Notes: generated from the letters alone by a model not told the origin. 64,000 nt of DNA from Massilia litorea (GCF_015101885.1 NZ_CP062941.1:4836001-4900000), one strand, 5' to 3'. Positions 49,815 to 59,616 are shown, numbered from the stretch's first letter. Numbers and translations: made by a program.

Positions 49815-50531
49815 ATGAGCGACCTCGCTACCCGCGTATCGGATACGCAGGCCATCCTGGCGCGCATCGCGGCCGAGTTCACGCCGGCCGTGTTCGCCTC
49901 CAGCCTGGCAGCCGAAGACATGGTGCTGACCGACCTGATCCTGCGTGCGAAGCTGCCGATCGGCATCTTCTCACTGGAAACGGGCCGCCTGCCGAAGGAA
50001 ACCCTGGCCGTGCTGGACGCCGTCAAGGAGACCTATGGTGTCGACATCGCCCTGTTCCGCCCGGACCCGGCGGCAGTCGACCGGTATGTCACGCAAAACG
50101 GCCTGAACGCCTTCTACGACAGCGTCGAGATGCGCAAGGAGTGCTGCCGCATCCGCAAGGTCGAGCCGCTCGGCCATGCGCTGGCCGGCAAGAAGGCCTG
50201 GATCACGGGCCAGCGCCGTGCACAGTCGAGCACGCGTGCCGAGCTGGCGGTGCAGGAAGACGATCCGGCGCACGGCATGGCCAAATTCAATCCGCTGGCG
50301 GACTGGAGCGAGGCCGAGGTCTGGGAGTACATCCGCGCCAACAATGTGCCGTACAACGCCCTGCACGACCGCGGTTATCCGTCGATCGGCTGCGAACCCT
50401 GCACCCGTGCCATCCAGCCGGGCGAGGACGTGCGCGCCGGACGCTGGTGGTGGGAAAACGCCGACTCGAAGGAATGCGGCCTGCACGTGGTCGACGGCAA
50501 ACTGATCCGAATTAAATCCGTGGCAGCTTGA
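49815..50531 (+). CDS. cysH: Phosphoadenylyl/adenylyl-sulfate reductase (4Fe-4S type)
   Basis: 238 residues; makes sulfite. The four cluster cysteines are C110-C111 (KECCRIRKVEPL) and C193-C196 (SIGCEPCT), so it is the iron-sulfur type that prefers APS and skips the PAPS step. The catalytic Cys221 is in ECGLH. No CysC kinase domain appears in CysN, in agreement. Starts 11 bases after the DUF934 gene. Confidence 0.94.
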   Translation: MSDLATRVSDTQAILARIAAEFTPAVFASSLAAEDMVLTDLILRAKLPIGIFSLETGRLPKETLAVLDAVKETYGVDIALFRPDPAAVDRYVTQNGLNAFYDSVEMRKECCRIRKVEPLGHALAGKKAWITGQRRAQSSTRAELAVQEDDPAHGMAKFNPLADWSEAEVWEYIRANNVPYNALHDRGYPSIGCEPCTRAIQPGEDVRAGRWWWENADSKECGLHVVDGKLIRIKSVAA

Positions 50532-50555
50532 GCCACACACGAACACAAGGCAAAC

Positions 50556-51494
50556 ATGAGCAACCTCCTGGACAACGCCGGCATCCTCGCCACCGTCAAT
50601 GCGCGCCACCTCGACGCGCTCGAATCGGAAGCGATCCACATCCTGCGCGAAGTGGCGGCCGAATGCACGAATCCCGCCCTGCTGTTCTCGGGCGGCAAGG
50701 ACTCGGTCGTGCTGCTGCGCCTGGCCGAAAAGGCTTTCCGCCCCGGCAAATTCCCCTTCCCGCTGGTGCATATCGACACCGGCCATAACTTCGACGAAGT
50801 CATCTCCTTCCGCGATGCGCGCGTCGCCGAACTGGGTGAGCGCCTGATCGTCGGCTCGGTCGAGGAATCGATTCGTAAAGGCACGGTGCGCCTGCGCAAT
50901 CCGCAGACCGATTCGCGCAATGCGGCCCAGGCCGTGACCCTGCTGGAAACGATCGCCGAACACGGTTTCGACGCCTGCATCGGCGGCGCCCGCCGCGACG
51001 AGGAAAAGGCGCGTGCGAAAGAGCGCATCTTCTCCTTCCGCGACGAATTCGGCCAATGGGACCCGAAGGCCCAGCGCCCGGAACTGTGGGACCTGTATAA
51101 CACCCGCGTCCACCCGGGCGAAAACATGCGCGTGTTCCCGATCTCGAACTGGACCGAACTCGACGTGTGGCAGTACATCGCCCGCGAAAAGCTGGCCCTG
51201 CCGTCGATCTATTTCGCGCACCAGCGCGAGGTGATTCCACGTAACGGCCTGCTTGTGCCGCTGACCCCGCTCACGCCGGCAAAAGAAGGCGAAACGGTGG
51301 AAACGCAAACGGTGCGCTTCCGTACCGTCGGCGACATCAGCTGCACCTGCCCGGTCTCCTCCGATGCCGGCACGGTCGAGGCGATCATCGCCGAAACGGC
51401 CGTCACGCAAGTGACCGAACGCGGCGCCACCCGGATGGACGACCAGACCTCCGAAGCCTCGATGGAAAAACGCAAGAAGCAAGGATATTTCTGA
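50556..51494 (+). CDS. cysD: Sulfate adenylyltransferase small subunit
   Basis: 312 residues; the ATP-pyrophosphatase half that makes APS from sulfate and ATP. PP-loop LLFSGGKDSVVLLRLAEKAF near residues 42-61, then DTGHNFDEVISFRD and GARRDEEKARAKERIFSFRD. Its stop overlaps the cysN start by one base (TGATG), so the two are translationally coupled. Confidence 0.96.
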   Translation: MSNLLDNAGILATVNARHLDALESEAIHILREVAAECTNPALLFSGGKDSVVLLRLAEKAFRPGKFPFPLVHIDTGHNFDEVISFRDARVAELGERLIVGSVEESIRKGTVRLRNPQTDSRNAAQAVTLLETIAEHGFDACIGGARRDEEKARAKERIFSFRDEFGQWDPKAQRPELWDLYNTRVHPGENMRVFPISNWTELDVWQYIAREKLALPSIYFAHQREVIPRNGLLVPLTPLTPAKEGETVETQTVRFRTVGDISCTCPVSSDAGTVEAIIAETAVTQVTERGATRMDDQTSEASMEKRKKQGYF

Positions 51495-52801
51495 TGAATG
51501 CCATGACCGAGAATCTTACTCAACACAGCCTCCTGCGCTTCATCACCGCCGGTTCCGTCGACGACGGCAAGAGCACCCTGATCGGCCGCCTGCTGTTCGA
51601 CAGCAAGGGCATCTTCGCGGACCAGCTGGCCGCCGTCTCGCGCTCGAAGCACAAGCGCACCGTGGGCGACACGATCGACCTGTCGCTGCTGACCGACGGC
51701 CTCGAAGCCGAGCGCGAGCAAGGCATCACGATCGACGTCGCCTACCGATACTTTGCGACGCCGAAGCGCAAGTTCATCATCGCCGACACCCCGGGCCACG
51801 AGCAGTACACCCGCAACATGGTGACCGGCGCCTCCACCGCCGACGCCGTCATCATCCTGGTCGACGTCTCGAAGGTGAAGCTGCACGAGGACGGCAAGGT
51901 CGACCTGCTGATCCAGACCAAGCGCCACTCGACCATCGCCAAGCTGCTGCAGATCGAACACGTGATCGTCGCCGTCAACAAGATGGACCTGGTCAAGTAC
52001 GACCAGGTTGTCTACGACCGCATCGTCGCCGCCTACCAGGAATTTGCCGATTCGCTGGGCCTGAAGGACGTCACCGCGATCCCGCTGTCGGCGCTGGCCG
52101 GCGACAACGTGGTCGAAGCATCAAGCAACATGGACTGGTACACCGGCCCGACCCTGATCGAGCTGCTCGAGTCGCTCTCGGTCTATGACGAAGCACACGA
52201 CGCGCCCTTCCGCTTCCCGGTGCAGCTGGTGGCCCGCCACAACGGCCACGAAGCGAACGACTTCCGCGGCTACATGGGCCGCATCGAGTCGGGCAAGGTC
52301 TCGGTCGGCGACAAGCTGGTCGTACAGCCTTCGGGCCAGAGCGCGACGGTCAAGGAAATCCTGACTTTCGACGGTTCGCTCACGAGCGCGAATGTCGGCC
52401 AGTCGGTGACGCTGCTACTGGAAGAGTACCTGGACATCTCGCGCGGCGACACCCTCGCCGGCGCCGAAGCGCCTGCGACCCTGCTCAAGCAGGTGGTGGC
52501 CGACGTGTGCTGGATGTCGGACGAGCCGCTCGACCTGCGCCGCAAGTACTGGATCAAGCACGGCACGCGCCAGACGGCCGCCAAGGTGACCAAGGTCGAC
52601 TCCATCCTCGACATCAACACCCAGCAACGCCATGCGGCCGAGGGCCTGAAGCTGAACGACATCGCGCGCATCGCTTTGTCCGTCCAGCAGCCGCTGGCGG
52701 CCGACGCCTACGACGACATCCGCGCTACCGGCGCTTTCATCCTGATCGACGAAGTCACGCACCAGACCGTTGCGGCGGGTATGATCCGCTTGGGCGAATA
52801 A
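51494..52801 (+). CDS. cysN: Sulfate adenylyltransferase large (GTPase) subunit
   Basis: 435 residues; EF-Tu-like GTPase that drives APS formation by CysD. G1 AGSVDDGKSTLIGRLLFDS near 15-33, G3 DTPGHEQYTRNM, G4 VNKMDLVKYD. The length ends at the EF-Tu-like domains, so it lacks the APS-kinase (CysC) domain found in fused CysNC, agreeing with direct APS reduction by CysH. cobA follows 13 bases later. Confidence 0.96.
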   Translation: MNAMTENLTQHSLLRFITAGSVDDGKSTLIGRLLFDSKGIFADQLAAVSRSKHKRTVGDTIDLSLLTDGLEAEREQGITIDVAYRYFATPKRKFIIADTPGHEQYTRNMVTGASTADAVIILVDVSKVKLHEDGKVDLLIQTKRHSTIAKLLQIEHVIVAVNKMDLVKYDQVVYDRIVAAYQEFADSLGLKDVTAIPLSALAGDNVVEASSNMDWYTGPTLIELLESLSVYDEAHDAPFRFPVQLVARHNGHEANDFRGYMGRIESGKVSVGDKLVVQPSGQSATVKEILTFDGSLTSANVGQSVTLLLEEYLDISRGDTLAGAEAPATLLKQVVADVCWMSDEPLDLRRKYWIKHGTRQTAAKVTKVDSILDINTQQRHAAEGLKLNDIARIALSVQQPLAADAYDDIRATGAFILIDEVTHQTVAAGMIRLGE

Positions 52802-52814
52802 CAGGAGCAGCACG

Positions 52815-53564
52815 ATGGCGGTAAAGGGCAAGGTCTATCTGATTGGCGCCGGGCCCGGCGCCGCCGACTTGATCACCGTGCGCGGCGCACGCCTGCTGGG
52901 GCAGGCCGACGTCGTGCTCTACGACGCGCTGGTGACGCCCGAGATGCTCGCGCTCTGCGGGCAAGCCGAGCTGATTTCGGTCGGCAAACGCTCGGGCCAG
53001 CGCTCGGTCGCCCAGGAGGCGATCAACGCCCTGCTGGTCGACTGCGCCTTCAAATTCGGCACCGTCGTGCGCCTGAAAGGGGGCGACCCGATGCTGTTCG
53101 GGCGCGCCGACGAGGAATTGCGTGCCCTCGAGGCCGAGGGAATCGAGGTCGAGGTCGTCCCCGGCATCACCACCGCGGTGGCCGCTGCCGCCGCCACCAA
53201 ACAACCGCTGACCAAGCGCGGCGTCGCCCGCAGCGTCGCCTTCTTCACCTCCAGCACCGGTCCGGACCAGCCGGAACATGCCGCCCTGCCCCACACCGAC
53301 ACGATGGTCCAGTACATGGGCGGACGCGAAGCCGCGGCCACCGCCGAACGCCTGCTGGCGCAGGGGCGGCGCGCCGACACGCCGGTGGTGGTGGTGGAAA
53401 ACTGCAGCCGGGTCGACGAGCGCATCGAACGCCTGACACTGACCGACCTCGCGCGCGGGCTGGAAGCGGCCCACGGTCCGGTGCTGGTGATGATCGGCGA
53501 GGCGCTGCGCCTGCGCGCGCACCAGCCGGCGCTGGCTTCGACTCCCCTGGCACAGGGCGCCTGA
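52815..53564 (+). CDS. cobA: Uroporphyrinogen-III C-methyltransferase
   Basis: 249 residues; methylates uroporphyrinogen III twice to precorrin-2, the first siroheme step. Motifs VYLIGAGPGAADLITVRGAR at the N-terminus and RLKGGDPMLFGRADEELRAL near residue 85. It is the short single-domain form, not the CysG fusion; oxidation and iron insertion must come from other genes, perhaps CbiX at 55317. Last gene of the cys operon, supplying the CysI cofactor. Confidence 0.94.
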   Translation: MAVKGKVYLIGAGPGAADLITVRGARLLGQADVVLYDALVTPEMLALCGQAELISVGKRSGQRSVAQEAINALLVDCAFKFGTVVRLKGGDPMLFGRADEELRALEAEGIEVEVVPGITTAVAAAAATKQPLTKRGVARSVAFFTSSTGPDQPEHAALPHTDTMVQYMGGREAAATAERLLAQGRRADTPVVVVENCSRVDERIERLTLTDLARGLEAAHGPVLVMIGEALRLRAHQPALASTPLAQGA

Positions 53565-53570
53565 GGCCCT

Positions 53571-53999
53571 TCAGGCCCGGTCGTATTCCTCGATTTGCCC
53601 CAGCAGCCGGTCGGCTGCCGCATGGGTATCCGCATTCACCTGGTTCAGGCGCGCGATCGCCGTTTCCAGTCGCGCTCCGGCGCGCCCCGCACATTCGCGG
53701 CTGTGCCAGCGTGCCAGGTCGCGGCGCATGGCCGTCAAGTCTTCCTTCAATTCTCCCAACATGCGCCGCAGGCTGCGGTCGGCGTCGACCATGCCGGGAA
53801 TGCTGCCGGCGTGCAGGCGGCCCGACAGGGTCGCGATCCTGGCGCCGATGGCGGCGATCCGGCGCGCGGTGGCGTCGATGTGGCGCGCGCAGCGGGTCTG
53901 CGCGAACAGGCCGCCCGGCAGGCGCAAGCCGGACGCCGCCCGGCCTGCGCGCGGGCGCAGGAGCGTTGCGAGGACCTGTCTGACGAAGGATGGGAGCAT
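53571..53999 (-). CDS. Hypothetical small helical protein
   Basis: 142 residues, mostly helical and Arg/Ala-rich (AARRIAAIGARIATLSGRLH). No membrane helix or motif. No good Shine-Dalgarno precedes the ATG at 53999, but the frame is complete and ends six bases from the convergent cobA, which is usual for real genes. Could be spurious. Confidence 0.5.
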   Translation of the reverse strand: MLPSFVRQVLATLLRPRAGRAASGLRLPGGLFAQTRCARHIDATARRIAAIGARIATLSGRLHAGSIPGMVDADRSLRRMLGELKEDLTAMRRDLARWHSRECAGRAGARLETAIARLNQVNADTHAAADRLLGQIEEYDRA

Positions 54000-54276
54000 G
54001 GAGCGGCGTGGAGTGGATGAATGAACGCGGCTTGAAATGCCCGAGCAGTGTGGGCGGCTTCGCAGGGGCTGTCAAACCGGCCGGCGGCACTGCGAGCTGA
54101 TGTGAAACAAGCATTCGTGCATTCGCCCTGATTGTTGGCACCGCGTCAAGGAAATCGCCCTCCGCGGCAAATGGCCACCTGCCCTGCATGATCGCGGCGA
54201 CTCGGGTAAGCTCTTCCCACATGCATTTTCGACACGGGCGCATGGCGTCCCTCACCCATCCATCGAGGAGAATCGA

Positions 54277-55119
54277 ATGACCGACAAACCGAGCTATGTA
54301 CCGCCCAAGGTATGGACCCCGCCGCAATCGAACGGCGGCATGTTCGCCAACATCAACCGCCCGGTCGCGGGACCGACGCACGAGGCCGAACTACCGGTCG
54401 GCAAGCATCCGCTGCAACTGTATTCGCTGGCCACGCCGAACGGCCAGAAGGTCACGATCATGCTCGAGGAGCTGCTCGCCGCCGGTTATCGAGAGGCGGA
54501 GTACGACGCCTGGCTGATCAAGATTAACGAAGGGGCGCAGTTCTCGAGCGGCTTCGTCGAGGTGAACCCGAACTCGAAGATCCCGGCGCTGCTGGACCGC
54601 AGCGGCGACCAGCCGGTGCGCGTCTTCGAATCGGGCTCGATCCTGCTCTACCTGGCCGACAAGTTCGGCGCCTTCCTGCCGAAGGCGGTGGCGGCGCGCA
54701 CCGAGGCCTTGAACTGGCTGTTCTGGCAAATGGGTTCCGGTCCCCTGCTGGGCGGCGGCTTCGGCCACTTCTACGCCTACGCGCCGGAGAAGCTGGAATA
54801 CCCGATCGACCGCTATGCGATGGAAGTCAAGCGCCAGCTCGACGTGCTGGACCGCCAGCTGGCGGAGCACCGCTTCGTCGCCGGCGACGAGTACACGATT
54901 GCCGACATGGCGATCTGGCCCTGGTACGGCAACCTGGTGCTGGGCGAACTGTACGAGGCGGGCGAGTTCCTGTCGGTGCACGAGTACAAGCACGTGCGGC
55001 GCTGGGCCGAGGAAGTGGGTGCGCGTCCGGCCGTGAAGCGCGGGCGCAGGGTCAACAAGGTGCGCGGCAATCCGGAGGAGCAGGTGCCGGAGCGCCATTC
55101 GGCAGCGGATCTGGATTGA
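54277..55119 (+). CDS. yghU: YghU-type glutathione-dependent disulfide-bond oxidoreductase
   Basis: 280 residues, nu-class glutathione transferase-like. The N-terminal extension PPKVWTPPQSNGGMFANINR and the thioredoxin-fold start PLQLYSLATPNGQKVTIMLE are hallmarks of YghU, together with INEGAQFSSGFVEVNPNSKI. Helical C-terminal half ends ARPAVKRGRRVNKV. Binds two glutathiones and reduces organic peroxides or disulfides in relatives. GAGGAGAATCGA precedes the ATG. Confidence 0.95.
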   Translation: MTDKPSYVPPKVWTPPQSNGGMFANINRPVAGPTHEAELPVGKHPLQLYSLATPNGQKVTIMLEELLAAGYREAEYDAWLIKINEGAQFSSGFVEVNPNSKIPALLDRSGDQPVRVFESGSILLYLADKFGAFLPKAVAARTEALNWLFWQMGSGPLLGGGFGHFYAYAPEKLEYPIDRYAMEVKRQLDVLDRQLAEHRFVAGDEYTIADMAIWPWYGNLVLGELYEAGEFLSVHEYKHVRRWAEEVGARPAVKRGRRVNKVRGNPEEQVPERHSAADLD

Positions 55120-55151
55120 TGGAGGTAACTTGCCGCTAACCGGTACGCACC

Positions 55152-55278
55152 GTAGGGGCCTTCGTGGCCAATGGCCGCGAAGGCGGGTTCACCGGGCTCT
55201 CGAGCCCACGCGTTACGCACGGTCGATAGTCGAGAATTAAACCGCGTCCGAACGCGTGGGCACAAGTGCCCACCCTAC
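55152..55278. repeat. Mosaic REP-like element (element 7)
   Basis: Opens GTAGGGGCCTTCGTGGCC-A-ATGG, with the palindromic core GGCCAATGGCC, then GGGTTCACCGGGCTCTCGAG to CCCACGCG. The right-hand end (55253-55278) is a standard unit CGCGTGGGCACAAGTGCCCA to CCCTAC. It lies between the yghU gene and the convergent cbiX gene. Confidence 0.75.
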
Positions 55279-55316
55279 GTTACGCGACGGTCTCGATTAG
55301 ATTGAACCGATGCGGT

Positions 55317-55694
55317 CTACCCGGTCGACCGGACACAATAGTCCGTCATAGCGGCGAGTACCCCCGGGTCCTCGCCGACGGCACCGGCCACGCTCAAGCG
55401 CAGCCCCGGATGCGCGGTCCGCAATCCCTCCGCCAACAGCGGCAGATCCCGCAGCAAATGCCCGCCCTGTCCCAAAAACACCGGCACGATCGTCACCTCG
55501 TCCACGCCCTCGGCCACCAGCGCAGCCACCGTCTCCGGCAAGCGCGGCTCCATCAACTCCAGGAAGGCCAGCCGCACCGCGCAATCCGGCAGCCGTGCCG
55601 CCGTCAGGTCGCGCAATCTCTCGAAGGGCGCGGCCCAGGACGCGGCACGCGCGCCGTGGGCAAAGAGGACGAGCGCTTTTTTCGTTTGTGCCAT
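55317..55694 (-). CDS. cbiX: CbiX-type sirohydrochlorin chelatase
   Basis: 125 residues, the short single-domain chelatase that inserts cobalt, nickel or iron into sirohydrochlorin. Metal-binding histidines are in LVLFAHGAR near residue 14 and VPVFLGQGGHLLRDLP near 75. Its ATG overlaps the stop of lptG by one base, so it is read from the lptFG transcript. It could complete siroheme for CysI together with CobA; iron versus cobalt is not decided by sequence. Confidence 0.88.
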   Translation of the reverse strand: MAQTKKALVLFAHGARAASWAAPFERLRDLTAARLPDCAVRLAFLELMEPRLPETVAALVAEGVDEVTIVPVFLGQGGHLLRDLPLLAEGLRTAHPGLRLSVAGAVGEDPGVLAAMTDYCVRSTG

Positions 55695-56887
55695 CAGTGC
55701 CTCTCTACCCAGCGCAGCGCGCCGATGGCCATCAGCAGCATGAGCAGACTCGGTGCCACGGCCGTGAGGAAGGCCGGCCAGGTCGAGAGCAGGCCGATGT
55801 GCGAGAACAGCGAATTGATCAGGATGAAGCCGACGCCGATCATGATGCCGATGAAGATCTTGAGGCTCACGCCGCCGCTCCTCGTATGCAGGTAGGCGAA
55901 GGGCAAGGCGAGCGCCATCAGGACGAAGATCGCCAGCGGATCAATGATCTTCTTCCAGAAGGCGATCCGGAAACGCTCGCTCTCCTGGCGGTTCTCGACC
56001 AGGTGGCGCGAATACACGGCCAGTTCGTTGGCCGACATGCGCTCCGGATCGCGGCGCGAGACCTGCAGGATCTTCGGCGTGATTTCCGAGACCAGGTCCA
56101 GGCTGGCGAGTTTACGGGTGGCGACCGCGCTGGTCTCCTGTCCGTAGGTGCTCTGGATGGTCTGGCCCTTGGGCACGGGCGCGCCCGGATCGGGCAGCGT
56201 GCGGCTGTTGGAGAACTGCGTTTCGGTGACGTCGGTAAGGCGCCAGGTGCCGTTGCCGCTGAAGCTGGCGCTGGCGGCCGTGATCAGGGCGCGCATGCGC
56301 ATCGCGTTGTCGAATTCGTAGAGGCGCACGTCGAGCAGCTGGCCGTCCGGACGGATCTGGCGCGCATTGAAGAAGCGCGAGCCGACGATCGGTCCGCGCA
56401 CGCCGTTCGGTCCCGGCGCGTGCACGTTATCCTTGGTCCACATCCCCGAGCGGAATTCCGAAGCGAGGGTCGAGCCCTTCGCCGACAGGCGCACCTTTTC
56501 CGCCAGCGGCGCGGTGCGCGGCGTGATCAGTTCGCCGAAGATGAAGGTGACGATGACGAACACGATGCCGATCTTGAACAGCATCCAGCCTGCCATGCGG
56601 GTCGACATCGAGGACGCCCGCATGATCGTGAATTCCGAGCTTTGCGCGAACTGCGCCATCGCGTAGATGGTGCCGATCAGGGCGGCCACGGGCATCACCT
56701 CGTACACGTGCCCCGGCAGCATCAGCAGCACGTACAGCAGCGCGTGCTGGAACATGTAGTTGCCCTTGCCGACCGAAGGCAGTTCGGTGGTCAGGTCCAT
56801 GAAGGCGATCAGGCCGAGGAAGGCGAACAGCACGAAGACGACTGCCTGCGTGATGTTGATCGCGAAATAGCGCTGTAATACTTTCAT
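55694..56887 (-). CDS. lptG: LPS export ABC transporter permease LptG
   Basis: 397 residues from the ATG at 56887. YjgP/YjgQ family with three helices at each end around a large periplasmic beta-jellyroll. MKVLQRYFAINITQAVVFVL opens the protein, SSEFTIMRASSMSTRMAGWM is the coupling helix region. Works with LptF, LptB and LptC to extract LPS from the inner membrane. Starts 10 bases after lptF ends; followed directly by cbiX. Confidence 0.92.
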   Translation of the reverse strand: MKVLQRYFAINITQAVVFVLFAFLGLIAFMDLTTELPSVGKGNYMFQHALLYVLLMLPGHVYEVMPVAALIGTIYAMAQFAQSSEFTIMRASSMSTRMAGWMLFKIGIVFVIVTFIFGELITPRTAPLAEKVRLSAKGSTLASEFRSGMWTKDNVHAPGPNGVRGPIVGSRFFNARQIRPDGQLLDVRLYEFDNAMRMRALITAASASFSGNGTWRLTDVTETQFSNSRTLPDPGAPVPKGQTIQSTYGQETSAVATRKLASLDLVSEITPKILQVSRRDPERMSANELAVYSRHLVENRQESERFRIAFWKKIIDPLAIFVLMALALPFAYLHTRSGGVSLKIFIGIMIGVGFILINSLFSHIGLLSTWPAFLTAVAPSLLMLLMAIGALRWVERH

Positions 56888-56897
56888 GGCTGGACTT

Positions 56898-58040
56898 TCA
56901 TCGGGCCTCGACCTGGGCATGCGCGCGGTGCAGGCGGCGGCGCTTCCAGGCATTGATCAGGACCAGCGGGTGGTAATGATGGTTCACGTTCAGGCGCCAG
57001 GCGAACAGGCCGAAGACGATCAGCGCGGCGAGCAGATGCAGCGGCCACCAGGCCATCGCGAAATCGATCTTGGCCTGCTTGACGCTGGCCTCGGCCATCT
57101 TGACCAGGTTGTTATAGGTGAAGAAGATCAGCAGCGCGAGGATCAGGTTGGCCGAACTGCCGGCACGCGGATTGACGAAGCCGAGCGGGATCGCGAGCAG
57201 GATCAGCACCAGGCAGATGATCGGCGCCGAGATGCGCGACAGCAGTTCGGAACGCGTCCACTGGTTTTCCACGGCCAGCAGTGCCGTCATGGGGAGCGCA
57301 TCGAGCGGCACGTCGGCGCCCAATACCGGGACCTTGGTCGCCACGCGCATGCTGTAGCGCTCGAACTCCATCGACTGGAAATCGGCCTTGCCCGGCACGC
57401 CCTGGTAGCGCCGCCCGTTCTTCAGCACCAGGTACTGGCCGCCCTTGCCGTCCGCTTCGACCACGCCTTCGCGTGCGACGACGATGGAGCTGCCGTCCTT
57501 CTGGTTGGTACTCACGAACACGTTCTTGACCACGGTGGAGCCGTTGGTGCTGCCTTCGACGAAGAACACGCGGTCGCTCGACGAGGACTCGCGGAACTGG
57601 CCGGGCGCCACGCGCTTGAGGTCTTCGCGCTTCTCGAAGCGCTGGATGAATTCCGTGCTCTTCATCTTGGCCCAGGGCGCGACCACCATCGACAGCGCGC
57701 CCACCAGCAGCACCAGCGGCACGCCGAAGACCAGCACCGGACGAATCCAGGCAAGCAGCGACTGGCCCGAGGCGAACCAGACGACCATTTCGGAATCGCG
57801 GTAGCTGCGCGTGACCGCGACCAGCACCGAAATAAAGCTGGTGAGGATCAGGACAGTTGGCAGATAATTCAGTGACTGAAACGCAATCAATGCGACGACG
57901 TCGCCCGATGCGACGCGCCCGCCCGCAGCCCGGCCGAGGATGGCAATCAGGGTCCAGGTGACGCACACCGTGAACAATACCGTGAAGCTAGCCCCGGCTG
58001 CGCTGGCCAGTTCACGATGCAGGGCGCGTTGGAAAATCAT
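56898..58040 (-). CDS. lptF: LPS export ABC transporter permease LptF
   Basis: 380 residues from the ATG at 58040 (MIFQRALHRELASAAGASFT). Same fold as LptG, with RSYRDSEMVVWFASGQSLLA as the coupling region and a C-terminal helix set. First gene of the lptF-lptG-cbiX unit; divergent from pepA with 79 bases between, the common Gammaproteobacteria and Betaproteobacteria arrangement. Confidence 0.93.
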   Translation of the reverse strand: MIFQRALHRELASAAGASFTVLFTVCVTWTLIAILGRAAGGRVASGDVVALIAFQSLNYLPTVLILTSFISVLVAVTRSYRDSEMVVWFASGQSLLAWIRPVLVFGVPLVLLVGALSMVVAPWAKMKSTEFIQRFEKREDLKRVAPGQFRESSSSDRVFFVEGSTNGSTVVKNVFVSTNQKDGSSIVVAREGVVEADGKGGQYLVLKNGRRYQGVPGKADFQSMEFERYSMRVATKVPVLGADVPLDALPMTALLAVENQWTRSELLSRISAPIICLVLILLAIPLGFVNPRAGSSANLILALLIFFTYNNLVKMAEASVKQAKIDFAMAWWPLHLLAALIVFGLFAWRLNVNHHYHPLVLINAWKRRRLHRAHAQVEAR

Positions 58041-58119
58041 TCGATAGTTATAATTGCAGGTTGAGCGGTCGTCGCACAGCGGTTGCACACTAAGCGCACA
58101 AAACGAAACGGAGAATCAA

Positions 58120-59616
58120 ATGGACTTTAGCATAAAAGCATTCGACACCAAGAACACCCTGACCGCGGCCAGGACCGGTTGTGTGGCAGTGGCGGTGTTC
58201 GAAAACAAAAAACTGTCGCAGGCTGCGAAGACCCTCGATCAAACGGGTGAAATCACGGCGGCGCTGAAGTCGGGCGACATCACCGGCAAGGCCGGTTCGA
58301 CCCTGCTGCTGCGCGGCGTGGCCGGTGTGGCCGCACAGCGCGTGCTGCTGGTCGGGATGGGCGCCGACGAGGCGGTGAGCGAAAAGAATTTCATGACCGC
58401 GGTCGGCGCGATGCTCAAAGCCTTCGCGTCGCTGGGCGCGGCGGACGCCATTATCGCATTTCCGATGACGGAAGTGAAAGAGCGCACGCCTGAATGGGCC
58501 ATCCGCGCCATCGTCGTGGCTGCCACCGAGAGCGAATTCCGCACCGACGCGCAAAAGAGCAAGAAGGATCCGGTGCCGGCCGGCGTGCGCAAGGTCACCC
58601 TGTCCGTCCCGCTGGCCAGCAGCGAAGCCAAGGCCGCGCTGGCGCGATCGGTCGCGATCGCCAACGGCATGAACCTGACCAAGGAATTGGGCAACCTGTC
58701 GCCGAACATCTGCACCCCGACCTACCTCGCCACCATCGCCCGCAAGCTCGCCGACGACCACGGCTTCGACGTCGAAGTCCTCGAGCGCAAGCAGCTCGAA
58801 GCCCTCAAGATGGGCTCCTTCCTGTCGGTGGCCAAGGGCAGCGACGAAGCGCCGAAGTTCATCGTCCTGAAGCACATGGGCGGCAACAAGAAGGACGCGC
58901 CGGTGGTCCTGGTCGGCAAGGGCATTACCTTCGACACGGGCGGCATCTCGATCAAGCCGGGTCCCGGCATGGACGAAATGAAGTACGACATGTGCGGCGC
59001 CGGCTCGGTGCTCGGCACCTTCCGCGCGATCGGCGAGATGGGCCTCAAGTTGAACGTGATCGGCATCGTCGCCGCCTGCGAGAACATGCCGTCGGGCCGC
59101 GCGACGAAGCCGGGCGACATCGTCACCGCGATGAACGGCCTGACCATCGAGATCCTGAATACGGACGCCGAAGGCCGCCTGATCCTGTGCGACGCCCTCA
59201 CCTACGCCGAGCGCTTCAAGCCGGCCGCCGTGGTCGACATCGCAACGCTGACCGGCGCCTGCATCGTCTCGCTGGGCCACCACAACAGCGGCCTGTTCAC
59301 CCGCCACGACGCCGCCCACGACGCCCTGGCCGACGAACTGCTGGACGCCGGCAAGGAAACAGGCGACGGTGCCTGGCGCCTGCCGATCGGCGAGCAGTAC
59401 AACGAGCAGCTGAAGTCGAACTTCGCCGACCTGGCCAACATCGGCACGCCGGGCGGCGCCTCGATCACGGCGGCCTGCTTCCTCGAGAACTTCACCCGCA
59501 ACTACACCTGGGCGCACCTCGATATCGCGGGCACGGCATGGAAGAGCGGCGCAGCAAAGGGCGCGACCGGGCGTCCGGTGCCGCTGCTGACGACCTTCCT
59601 GATGAACCGCGTGTAA
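58120..59616 (+). CDS. pepA: Leucyl aminopeptidase (cytosol aminopeptidase)
   Basis: 498 residues; M17 hexameric two-metal aminopeptidase. [20 protein letters not shown] near residue 265 carries the catalytic Lys and Asp, and the signature [20 protein letters not shown] near 345 the other metal ligands. GGAG precedes the ATG at 58120 by several bases. Divergent from lptF; ends at a strong terminator. Confidence 0.96.
   Translation: MDFSIKAFDTKNTLTAARTGCVAVAVFENKKLSQAAKTLDQTGEITAALKSGDITGKAGSTLLLRGVAGVAAQRVLLVGMGADEAVSEKNFMTAVGAMLKAFASLGAADAIIAFPMTEVKERTPEWAIRAIVVAATESEFRTDAQKSKKDPVPAGVRKVTLSVPLASSEAKAALARSVAIANGMNLTKELGNLSPNICTPTYLATIARKLADDHGFDVEVLERKQLEALKMGSFLSVAKGSDEAPKFIVLKHMGGNKKDAPVVLVGKGITFDTGGISIKPGPGMDEMKYDMCGAGSVLGTFRAIGEMGLKLNVIGIVAACENMPSGRATKPGDIVTAMNGLTIEILNTDAEGRLILCDALTYAERFKPAAVVDIATLTGACIVSLGHHNSGLFTRHDAAHDALADELLDAGKETGDGAWRLPIGEQYNEQLKSNFADLANIGTPGGASITAACFLENFTRNYTWAHLDIAGTAWKSGAAKGATGRPVPLLTTFLMNRV

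Noticed and set aside
49971..51482. 503-codon minus-strand frame opposite cysH and cysD
   Set aside because: Shadow of two well-recognised genes, no family pattern.
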